This document shows, piece after piece, positions 45,100 through 55,403 of a stretch of 64,000 nucleotides of DNA. Under the pieces are notes generated by a model. It searched no databases and was not told where the DNA came from. It saw only the letters and a program-made list of their open reading frames with translations. Each line of letters begins with the position of its first letter. Position 1 is the stretch's first letter. The position numbers and the translations under genes were made by a program. This DNA is from Hemerocallis citrina (lineage: Eukaryota; Streptophyta; Magnoliopsida; Asparagales; Asphodelaceae): the NCBI GenBank assembly GCA_017893485.1, contig CM030368.1, positions 179,052,504 through 179,116,503 of the forward strand. Direction: 5' to 3'.

Positions 45100-48000
45100 A
45101 ATATCTGAGTGATCGGACGGTCCGAGTGGCTCGGCAACACTTTTCTCCGCTTGTGAAGGTCGGTGCCCCGGTAGCTCGGTCATAATTCCTCGGTAGCTTG
45201 GTAGCTCGGCGCTTCATGAGCTGCCGAGTTACGTGCCTGAATCTGGAGCGTCCATCATGGTGCGAATCCTAAGGTAGGAGGCTCAGATCACGAGAAAACG
45301 TGATTTTGTTGTTTTGTGGGAGTGGCGTGATCTGAGCCGCTCATCAGCTTTTGGCACGAATCTTGGAACAATCTGATGGCCTGAGTAGCTCGGCAACATT
45401 TTTCTCCAAATGTGGAGGTCGGTGCCCTGGTAGCTCGGCAAAGTTCCTCGGCAGCTCGGTAGCTCGGCGCTTCATGAGCGGCCGAGCTACGTGGCTAAAT
45501 CTGGAGCGTCCATCAGGGTGCGAATCTCGATGTAGGAGGCTCAGATCATGAGAAAACATGATTTTGTTGTTTTGTGGGCGTGTCTGAATCTGAGCTGCTC
45601 ATCAACTTTAGGCGCGAATCTTGGGACAATCAGACGGGCCAAGGAGTTCGGCGTCATTTTTCTCCAAATGTAGAGGTCGGTGCCTCGGTAGCTCGGCAGA
45701 GTGCCTCGGTGGCTCGGCTCCTCATGAGTCGTTGAGCCACGTGGCGACATCTGGAGCGTCCATCGGGGCACGAATCATGATGCAGGTGGCACAGATCACG
45801 AGAAAATGTGATTTTGTCATTCTATGGGCGTGTCTGAATCTGAGCCTCTCATCTTCTTCTGGCACGAATCTTGGGACAATCCGACGTCCCACAGAGTTTG
45901 GCAGCATTTTTCTCCAAATGTGGAGGTCGGTGCCTCGGTGGCTCGGCTCCTCATGAGTCGTTAAGCCACGTGGTGACATCTGGAGCATCCATCAGGGGAC
46001 GAATCACGATGCAGGCAGCTCAGATCACGAGAAAACGTGATTTTGTCGTTTTGTGGACGTATCTGAATCTGAGCCTCTCATCATCTTTTGGCACGAAACT
46101 TGGGACAATCCGACGTCCCACAGAGTTTGGCAGCATTTTTCTCCAAATGTGGAGGTCGGTGTCTCGGTAGCTCGGCAGAGTGCCTCGATGGCTCAGCTCC
46201 TCATGAGTCGTTGAGCCACGTGGCGACATCTGGAGCATCCATCAGGGCACGAACCACGATACAGGTAGCTCAGATTACGAGAAAACGTGATTTTGTCGTT
46301 TTGTGGGCGTGTCTGAATCTGAGCCTCTCATCATCTTTTGGCACGAATCTTGGGACAATCTGACGTCCCACAGAGTTCGGCAGTATTTTTCTCCAAATGT
46401 GGAGGTCGGTGCCTCGGTAGCTCGGCAGAGTGCCTCGGTGGCTCGGCTCCTCATGAGTCATTGAGCCATGTGGCCACATCTGGAGCATCCATCAGGGCAC
46501 GAATCACGATGCAGGCGGCTCAGATCACGAGAAAACGTGATTTTGTCATTTTTTGGGCATGTCTGAATCTGAGCCTCTCATCATCTTTCGGCACGAATCT
46601 TGGGACAATCTGACGTCTCACAGAGTTCGGCAGCATTTTTCTTCAAATGTGGTGGTCGGTGCCTCGGTAGCTCGGCAGAGTGCCTCAGTGGCTCAGCTCC
46701 TTATGAGTTGTTGAGCCACGTGGTGACATCTGGAGCATCCATCAGGGCACGAATCACGATGCAGGCGGCTCAGATCACGAGAAAACGTAATTTTGTCGTT
46801 TTGTGGGCGTGTCTGAATCTGAGCCTCTCATCATCTTTTGGCACGAATCTTGGGACAATCCGACATCCCACAGAGTTCGGCAGCATTTTTCTCCAAATGT
46901 GGAGGTCGGTGCCTCGGTAGCTCGGCAGAGTGCCTCAGTGGCTCGGCTCCTCATGAGTTGTTGAGCCACGTAGTGACATCTGAAGTGTCCATCAGGGCAC
47001 GAATCACGATGCAGGCGGCTCAGATCACGAGAAAATGTGATTTTGTCGTTTTGTGGGCGTGTCTGAATCTGAGCCTCTCATCATCTTTTGGCACGAATCT
47101 TGGGACAATCCGACGTCCCACAGAGTTCGGCAGCATTTTTATCCAAATGTGGAGGTCGGTGCCTCGGTAGCTCGACAGAGTGCCTCGGTAGCTCGACAGA
47201 GTGCCTCGATGGCTCAGCTCCTCATGAGTCGTTGAGCCATGTGGCGACATCTGGAGGGTCCATCAGGGCACGAATCACAATGCAGGCAGCTCAGATCACG
47301 AGAAAACGTGATGTTGTCGTTTTGTGGGCGTGTCTGAATCTGAGCCTCTCATCATCTTTTGGCATGAGTCTTGGGACAATCTGATGTCCCACAGAGTTCG
47401 GCAGTATTTTTCTCCAAATGTGGAGGTCGGTGCCTCGGTAGCTCGGCAGAGTGCCTCGGTGGCTCGGCTCCGCATGAGTCGTTGAGCCACGTGGCCACAT
47501 CTGAGAGCATCCATCAGGGCATGAATCAAGATGCAGGTGGCTCAGATCACGAGAAAACGTGATTTTGTCATTTTGTGTTCGTGTCTCAATCTGAGCCTCT
47601 CATCATCATTCAGCACGAATCTTGGGACAATCTGACGTCCCACAGAGTTCGGCAGTATTTTTCTCCAAATGTGGAGGTCGGTGCCTCGGTAGCTCGGTAG
47701 AGTGCCTCGGTGGCTCGGCTCCTTATGAGTCGTTGAGCCACGTGGCGACATCTGGAGCGTCCATCAGGGCACGAATCACGATGCAGGCGGCTCAGATCAC
47801 GAGAAAACGTGATTTTGTCATTCTGTGGGCGTGTCTGAATCTGAGCCTCTTATCATCTTTTGGCATGAATCTTGGGACAATCCGACGTCCTACAGAGTTC
47901 GACAGCACTTTTTTCTCCAAATGTAGAGGTCGGTGTCTCGGTAGCTCGGCAGAGTGCCTCGATGGCTCGGCTCCTCATGATGAGTTGAGCCACGTGGCGA

Positions 48001-48760
48001 CATCTGGAGCGTCCATCAGGGCACGAATCACGATGCAGGCGGCTCAGATCACGAGAAAACGTGATTTTGTCGTTTTGTGGGCGTGTCTGAATCTGAGCCT
48101 CTCATCATCTTTCGGCACGAATCTTGGGACAATCCAATATCCTACAGAGTTCGGCAGCATTTTTCTCCAAATATGGAGGTCGGTGCCTCAGTAGCTCAGC
48201 AGAGTGCCTCGGTGGCTCGGCTCCTCATGATTCAGTTGAGCCACGTGGCGATATCTAGAGCATCCATCAGGGCACGAATCACGATGCAGGCAGTTCAGAT
48301 CACGAGAAAACGTGATTTTTTTGTTTTGTGGGCGTGTCTGAATCTGAGCCTCTCATCATCTTTTGGCACGAATCTTGGGACAATCTGACATCCCACAGGA
48401 GTTCGGCAGCATTTTTCTCCAAATGTGGAGGTCGGTGCCTCGGTAGCTCAGCAGAGTGCCTCGGTGGCTCGGCTCCTCATGAGTCATTGAGCCACGTGGC
48501 GACATCTGGAGCGTCCTTCAGGGCACAAATCATGATGCAGGTGGCTCAGATCACGAGAAAACGTGATTTTATCATTTTGTGGGCGTGTCTGAATCTGAGC
48601 CTCTCATCATCTTTCGACACGAATCTTGGGACAATCCGACGTCCCACAGAGTTTGGCAGCATTTTTCTCCAAATGTGGAGGTCGGTGCCTCGGTAGCTCG
48701 GCAGAGTGCATCGGTGGCTCGGCTCCTCATGAGTCATTGAGCTGCGTGGCTAAGTCTAAA
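45100..48760. repeat. About 14-15 tandem units of 250 bp upstream of the antisense promoter
   Basis: The landmark cagatcacgagaaaacgtgattttgtc recurs at about 45284, 45542, 45792, 46021, 46271, 46521, 46771, 47021, 47292, 47543, 47793, 48044, 48296 and 48547. Most steps are exactly 250; exceptions come from a 21-base deletion and a 21-base duplication. Each unit carries a TCACG-AGAAAA-CGTGA hairpin, and most carry gagccacgtggcgac with a CCACGTGG palindrome (intact in nine by my reading, from 45736 to 48490). Repeated short ORFs through the array follow from its periodicity. The array ends about 95 bp before the antisense TATA box. Confidence 0.95.
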
Positions 48761-48852
48761 CCGTCACCGCCCTTCTCTATTCTTTCATTTAGCCTTCCTT
48801 AACGGGCTTGAGGGGGACCCCAAGCGTTACAAAGCCCAAAAGTCGCTTCTTT

Positions 48853-48861
48853 CACTATAAG
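48853..48861 (+). promoter_or_regulatory. TATA box of the antisense gene, element 2
   Basis: CACTATAAG followed by TTTTCACCCCC and a CT-rich leader (CTCTCTCATTCTTTCAC), collinear with the promoter of element 1 at 28104-28113. The gene's ATG lies at 49078. Confidence 0.65.
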
Positions 48862-49077
48862 TTTTCACCCCCTAACCTCTCTCTCATTCTTTCACTTTTC
48901 ACTCTCAGAATTCACCTTCGCTTTCGAGTCGCTCTGCTAGCGGAGATTTTTGCTCAGCGGTGGTTGCATTAGCTATCGCGGCAGGCAAGGCGATTTCCGG
49001 CGACGTTTTTCCGACCAAGAACGTCACATCAAGGTTAGTATATATATATTCTCACTCTCATATATATACCCTACGAG

Positions 49078-51312
49078 ATGTCACGAGCGTCCTCGGGTAG
49101 TGAGGTTTCTTCCTCGGGAGGTCAGAGTGATCGGCTGTTAGTTCACGAGGAGGGGGAAGAAGTGTGGAGCCGAGCGAGGGGGAAGGAGATAACAGGGTCG
49201 TCTGCAGCCGAGCCGACCTCTTCGCTCGTCAAGGAGAAGGGGAAGGAGGTGGCTAGGCCAGTGGTCGTCGAAACGGTGGTAGAGACCGTGAGACCAGCAG
49301 GAGAAATGGGTCAGCTGCCGACGATGTTTTCCGGCCACGGGGGGATCAGGCAGTATACCGGCAAGATGCTGACCAAGGTCGTCTACGGATGCTCGGAAAC
49401 ATACGAAGAGAACGAACCGAGGGAGGTTACCGAAGTCGATGATATACCTTCGGTTCTAATCAAACGAGATCTGCTTCGGATTCGGAAGAGCTTTTTCATT
49501 CCCCCGGAGTACACCTTGATTCTCCCCGGTCCCGGGGTGCGGGCGTGCACAGCATTCACGCCCGACACTTGCGTCTTTGCCTACGTTGCATTAAATGTCG
49601 GACTGCGTCCCCCCCTCCATCCCTTCGTGACCGAGGTGCTCCGGTGCTATGGACTGAGCCCGATCCAGTTCATGCCGAACATGTGGCGACATGTGCTCGA
49701 ATTTCTGCTCCAATGTCGAACAGCGAAGGTGGAGCCTCAGCTCATCGTCCTCAGGAGCTTGTACCGGATCAATCGGATGAGCAAGACCGAACACCGGTAC
49801 TATCTGTCGCCTCGGAAAGGCGTCAAGTTGATAGAGAACCCAGACTCTACCAAGTCGTGGAAGGGCAAGTTCTTCTTGATCTGAGGCCCTTCGTCGTGGG
49901 ACTTTCTGACCCGGTGGACGGAGGACGTGCCGAAGTATGCAAAGGTCGAGCCGGTGTTGACTCCAGCTGAAGCAGAGGTTGCGACGAAGCTGGTCGGCCT
50001 CCCGATGTTGAGTTGGAAGGGACATGACCGAGGAGGTGCTCCACGGGTCGGGCCTTAGTCCGATCGACCCGAGTACGCTCCGGACATCTCTATCTCCTTG
50101 TTTACTTTTTGTTACACATTATTTTTTCTAACTTTGTTTTCTTTATTCGACAGAGGCTCCGAGCATGGACTTTAGGGCAATCATGGCCAAGTGGAATAAG
50201 GCCACTGAGGCCAAGAAGAGGAAGAGGACGAGCGCGGGGCCTTCGTCCGGCCGACCCACCAAAGTTCCTTCGGCCACGGTCGTGGATCTGGCCTCTCCTC
50301 GGCGATCAGCCTCGGCTGTAGGTCTTCTTCAGCCAACCCCTTTTGATCCTTCGGGCAAAGGCTTCTCCATCTCGGCCGCTTTGGCGCTCGAGGCCCCGCC
50401 CCTTACCGAGCAGGCCGAGGCCATATTGACCGAAGGCCACAAGAAACTATTCATCCCCGATTGGCGGGTGATGAATCACAACGGTTTCTTGGGGGATTCG
50501 GTGTTGAGTATGCAGGCTCTTCGTCATCTCCCGACCCCAAAAGACTGAGCAGCACTGAAGGCGGGGACGACAGGTGACGATGCTCTAGAGGTAGCTTGGT
50601 CGCTCATGTCGATAAGTTTTCTTAGTTGATTTCGATAATCTTTGAAAATTTTCTATGTTTTTAGCTCGGCTTTCAATGCACTCTAAGTGCTTCTTCTTGC
50701 AGGCCACATGCCACTTCGGCCACCTTCTCGAGCATTACACCAAGTAGGAGAGGGAGTTGAAGGCTGCTTGCGACAAAGACCGAGCGCAAAGGGCGAGGGT
50801 CGTGAAGCAGTTCGAGGCGGAGCAGCGCCGCTCGGGATGCTTTGGCGGCATAGGTCGCCAACTTGGAGGCGGCCTTGGCGCAGGCGAGGGAAAAGCTTGC
50901 CTCGGAGGTGGCTAAGGCAGCCGAGGAGAAGGACGAGGCGAAGAGGGCCCTGGAGGCCGTGATGCGGCAGAAAGACGAGGCCGTAGAGGCGGCAAGGGCA
51001 GAGATAGAGGCCGAGGCCAAGAAGCACATGATGGCCAACATGGAGCAGTCCTATGCCACCATGCGCCTGAGCACGTCGAGGCTCAAATTCCCGACTTCGA
51101 CAGGTCAGGGTACGGGCTGTGGGGTCCTGGTCGGCGAGGAGGACCCGGAAGCCGAGCAAGAGGCCGAAGGAGAGGAAGGGGACGAGCAACAAGGTGACGA
51201 GGCCGTGGTGGTAGAGGGAGGGGGCGACGAGGCTGCGGTCGACCCCCCAGCCATAGTGGCAGAGGAAGGGGAGCCTGTCTACCGAGGTGCCCGTCACCGA
51301 GCTACCACCTAA
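49078..51312 (+). pseudogene. Spliced antisense gene of Tat element 2 (exons 1-3, decayed)
   Basis: Exon 1 49078-50072, intron 50073-50153 (81 bp, GT-AG), exon 2 50154-50611, intron 50612-50702 (91 bp), exon 3 50703-51312. The intron positions and phases match element 1 (joins at GLSPIDP and at the LMS/TMS residues). Exon 1 shares LILPGPGVRA, HPFVTEVLRCYGLSP and YYLSPRKGVKLIENPDS with its relative. Damage: TGA at 49882-49884 (CGA expected), a one-base insertion near 50020, TGA at 50546-50548, intron-2 donor GT changed to AT, TAG in TK-stop-ERELKAA near 50745, and a frameshift near 50840. The coiled coil (EKLASEVAKAAEEKDEAKRAL) and acidic tail persist. Confidence 0.72.
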
Positions 51313-51622
51313 GGTGGCCCCTTGACCTTTGTTGCCTTGTATTTTTTTCTTCTCTTTTTTCATGTATCGCCTTGTAGCGGACTGGCCACCGCTTTTTTTG
51401 TTATGAATGAAATTTTGCTTTCTTTGACTAAGTTTTGGGGTCGATCTTGTTTTGGAGACGTCTTGATTTGAAATTTTTCTAAGGGTTGAAAATAATTTCG
51501 TTTTGAAATCCAACTAAGTGTTGAACACTACTCACTTTAAAATCTAGCTAAGTGTTGAGAACAACTTTGCTTTGAAATTTGGCTATGTGTTGCTCGAGCT
51601 TAGTGCTGTTGTGTTCTTTCAG
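51313..51622 (+). other. Spacer between antisense terminal exons, element 2
   Basis: Holds the shared 3' sequence (gcggactggccaccgct ... atgaatgaaattttg) and three imperfect copies of a roughly 35-base unit with aagtgttga (51510-51595), then the acceptor GTTCTTTCAG at 51613-51622. The same aagtgttg motif precedes exons 4 and 5 in element 1. Confidence 0.55.
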
Positions 51623-52469
51623 ATCGCCGAGTTGCGTTTAGCGGAGGCATCGCCAAACACGGTAGCAGCTGAGGTCTCTCGTCTCTGAGCTGACTTAGGA
51701 GCGACGAAGTTTGTCCTTTCTCGCAGTCGAGATTGTTTTCTCAAGAGCGAGTTGGATCTAGATCACCCTAAGCTAACGTTGTCGAAGCGTCTCTCTGAGC
51801 TGAAGCAACTAAAGAAACGAGCTCGAGAAGCTCCTCCCGAAGGGGAGGTGGAGTCTCTTCGGCAGACGCTATTTGATGTCACGGTGGAGAGAGATGAACT
51901 GTTAGCGGAGGTCCATGAGTTGACGATAGCAGAAGACGAGCTTTCGGCGGGGAGAGAGGAACTAGTAGCAGCGAAGGGCAAGTTGACAGCAGAGCTTGAC
52001 GAGCTGAAGAGGGGTACAGTCGATAAGAGTATCGAGGTTACTCATCTCCGTCGAATTATTGCCGATAGCTCTAGTGACGCAGGCTTTGCTCGGCTTCCTC
52101 GCTTCAAGATAGCCGTGAAGGACGACTCTCTGAAGCAAAAAATTGTCGAACTCGAGGCAGAGGTCTCTCGCCTCAAATCCCAACCTGAACGGATTAATGT
52201 CAGGAGCACGTCGTGTACTCGTGAAGAGAGCGAGAGAGGAATTTCCTTTTACGAGCTTGCGACTTGCTCGCCTGCTGCTCGGCAGAGCCCTGTTGACGCC
52301 CAAAGTGGGGTGGCTGCTTCGTCGAGCGGAGCGTCCGTTCGGGGCCACCGTCAGAGGCAGTGCTGAAGATGCGTCTCAGTTTGTCGGTCTAGAGACGAGC
52401 TCCGAGGTTAGGCGTCGTCGTCCCCGGGTGTCTTTGAACCGGAACATCCTTGCCTCGAGGAGGCATTGA
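51623..52469 (+). pseudogene. Antisense terminal exon 4 homologue, element 2
   Basis: Phase-0 acceptor, then IAELRLAEASP, a TGA near 51687, and about 200 open codons of coiled coil (ERDELLAEVHEL, GKLTAELDELKRG) with the conserved RSTSCTREESERGISFYELAT. A frameshift near 52340 separates the last 35 residues (SQFVGLETSSEV...RPRVSLNRN), which match the C-terminus of element 1. Confidence 0.65.
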
Positions 52470-52639
52470 AAGAGTTGTCTTGTAATTTGGGCTTTTCGAA
52501 TTTTGTTACTCGTCGTAGAGAAGAGTAGCTGGTCTTGTAATCTGAGTTTCCTCAAACTTTAAACTTTATAGAAGTGAGGGCTTGTTTATTCTTTTGCGCT
52601 TGTGCATTTGCGTGTTTTGTTAATCATCTATGGTTGTAG

Positions 52640-54090
52640 GACCACTTCTTACCCGCTTATGAGCGAGGAGTAGAAGCAGAGTCGAGCCAAGCTTTGAACT
52701 CCGAACTCTTTGTTTGAGTAGGTTTCAACGATTGTGGGAGCAGTTCCGAATGGCGAACCACTTCTAGCTCGCTTAAGAGCGAGCTTGAGAAGCAGAATCG
52801 AGCCAAGTTTTGGATCCCCGAACTCATCATTTGAGTAAGTTTCAACGGTTGTGGGAGCAGTTCCGAATGGCGAACCACTTCTAGCTCGCTTAAGAGCGAG
52901 CTTGCAAAGCAGAATCGAGCCAAGTTTTGGACTCCGAACTCGTTGTTTGAGTAAGTTTCAATGGTTGTGGGAGCAGTTCCGAATGGCGAACCACTTCTAG
53001 TTTGCTTAAGAGCGAGCTTGCAAAGCAGAATCGAGCCAAGTTTTGGACTCCGAACTCGTCGTTTGAGTAAGTTTCAACGGTTGTGGGAGCAGTTCCGAAT
53101 GGCTAACTACTTCTAGATCGCATAAGAGCGAGCTTGCGAAGCGGAATCGAGCCAAGTTTTGGACTCTGAACTCGTCGTTTGAGTAAGTTTCAACGGTTGT
53201 GGGAGCAGTTCTGAATGGCGAACCACTTCTAGCTTGCTTAAGAGCGAGCTTGCGAAGCGGAATCAAGCCAAGTTTTGGACTCTGAACTCGTCATTTGAGT
53301 AAGTTTCAACGGTTGTGGGATAAGTTCTGAATGGCGAACCTACTTAAGAGCGAGCTTGCGAAGCGGAATCGAGCCATGTTTTGGACTCCGAACTCGTCAT
53401 TTGAGTAGGTTTCAACAGTTGTGGAAGCAGTTCCCAACGGCGAACCACTTCTAGATCACTTAAGAGCGAGCTTGCAAAGCGGAATCGAGCCAAGTTTTGG
53501 ACTCCGAACTCGTCGTTTGAGTAAGTTTCAACGGTTGTGGGAGCAGTTCCGAATGGCGAACCACTTCTAGCTCGCTTAAGAGCGAGCTTGCGAAGCGGAA
53601 TCGAGCCAAGTTTTGGACTCCGAACTCGTCGTTTGAGTATGTTTCAACGGCTGTGGGAGCAGTTCTGAATGGCGAACCACTTCTAACTCACTTAAGAGCG
53701 AGCTTGCGAAGCGGAATCGAGCCAAGTTTTGGACTCCGAACTCGTTATTTGAGTAAATTTCAACGGTTGTGGGAGCAGTTCCGAATAGCGAACCACTTCT
53801 AGCTCGCTTAAGAGCGAGCTTGCGAAGCAGAATCGAGCCATGTTTTGGACTCCGAACTCATCGTTTGAATAAGTTTCAACGGTTGTGGGAGCAGTTCCGA
53901 ATGACGAACCACTTCTAGCTTGCTTAAGAGCGAGCTTACAAAGCGGAATCGAGCCAAGTTTTGGACTCCGAACTCGTCGTTTGAGTAAGTTTCAACGGTT
54001 GTGGGAGCAGTTTCGAATGGCGAACCACTTCTAGCTCGCTTAAGAGCGAGCTTGCAAAGCGGAATCGAGCCAAGTTTTGGACTTCGAACT
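52640..54090. repeat. Tandem array, about 12 units of 116-117 bp, between convergent genes
   Basis: tggcgaaccacttctagctcgc landmarks recur at 52754, 52871, 52987 and onward to about 54018. On the minus strand the monomer (GAGTTCGGAGTCCAAAACTTGGCTCGATTC ... TTCGGAACTGCTCCCACAACCGTTGAA, split here for length) is clearly homologous to the 110-bp unit of element 1. Most units carry the palindrome AGCTCGCTTAAGAGCGAGCT, an 8-bp stem with a 4-base loop. It is non-coding. Confidence 0.93.
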
Positions 54091-54171
54091 TGTCGTTTTT
54101 TGAAAACACAATTAGGGTTTTAAACGGAGAGATAAAACAATCATAAGAGAATTTTTATGCGAAGAAAGTTC

Positions 54172-54177
54172 TTTATT
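54172..54177 (-). terminator. Poly(A) signal after pol, element 2
   Basis: AATAAA on the minus strand, about 125 bases beyond the pol stop at 54301, as in element 1. Confidence 0.4.
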
Positions 54178-54300
54178 AATAATTGCTAATCGGCCGCTTC
54201 TAAGTTGCAGGCCGTTATTACAATAGGGAAAATAAAGGAGCAAGTACAAATAAAAAGAAGATAGGAATGGCTTGACATTTGATGGTACTCGGAGAGGCGT

Positions 54301-55403
54301 TCAAACACCCTCTTGGTACTTTAGTAAATGGTCGGCGTTCCACGTTCTTGGTATCTCTCTGTCTTCGAGATCTTCAAGACGATATGCTCCTAGCCGAAAT
54401 ACCTTGGAGACCTTGTATGGTCCTTCCCAATTCGGGGCTAGCTTGCTCTTTTGGCTGGGGAATGAGATGGCTAGCTTTCTGCGGACTAAGTCCCCCTCCT
54501 TGAGATCTGTGAGACAGACCCTTTTGTTGTAGGCCTGCTCAATTCTTCTCTGATAATTTTGCTGGCGAATCGAAGCTCTTTCACGGAGCTCATCGATGAG
54601 GTCCAAATTGGCACGGAGCTCCTTGGCGTTTTGCTCTTCATTATATGCAATTAGGCGAGGAGATGGCAAACCAACTTCTAGGGGGATTACGACCTCTGAA
54701 CCGTAGGTGAGATTGAAGGGCGACTCTCCTGTAGGGGTCCTTTTTGTAGTGCGGTAGTTCCACAATACGTTAGGAAGTTGTTCTGCCTATAAGCCTTTGC
54801 CCGACTTGTCCAGTCTCTTCTTGATGTCCGAGAGGATTTGCCTGTTGGCATTTTCTACTTGACCATTGGATTGAGGGTGAGAGACGGAGGAGAACCGTTG
54901 CTGAATGCCGAGGTCTTCACATAAGGATCGAAATGCTGACCCTATAAACTGTATTCCGTTATCTGTTACTAAGACTCGAGGTATGCCGAATCGGCATATC
55001 ACATTTTTCCAGAAGAACTACTGCACTTTGTTCTCAGTAATAGTAGCTAGTGGTTCGGCCTCGATCTACTTGGAGAAATAGTCGATTGCCACGACTAGGA
55101 ACTTGAGCTGGCCTGGAACTGGTGGGAACGGACCTAGCAAGTCCATCCCCCACATTGCGAAGGGAATCAGACTCGAGAGAGATGTGAGTTGTGCTTGTGG
55201 TAGGCAGGCGGATATTGGAGAATTGTTGACAAGGGGCTGCACTGCCTGACATGTTGCTCGGCATCCCGAAGCAGGGTAGGCCAGAAGTACCCGTAGTTCA
55301 AAACTTTCCTGGTGAGGGACCTTGATCCTGAATGGGCTCTGCCTATACCTTTGTAGACTTCTTTCAAGGCATACAAGGCTTCTTCTGGAGAGAGACATCT
55401 CAA
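54301..55403 (-). pseudogene. Tat element 2 integrase (broken)
   Basis: Fragments in more than one frame. A zinc-site half (AHSGSRSLTRKVLNYGYFWP, then EQHVRQC) is followed by MDLLGPFPP, TDNGIQF and GQVENANR, which keep all three acidic catalytic residues, and by a C-terminus with GAYRLEDLEDREIPRTWNADHL. Stops and frameshifts lie near 54785, 55020 and 55200. Closely related to the integrase of element 1. Confidence 0.88.

Noticed and set aside
45351..48696. Series of similar open frames on both strands
   Set aside because: They repeat with the 250-bp array and arise from the same repeat unit read in several frames; no start context, splice pattern or domain supports coding.
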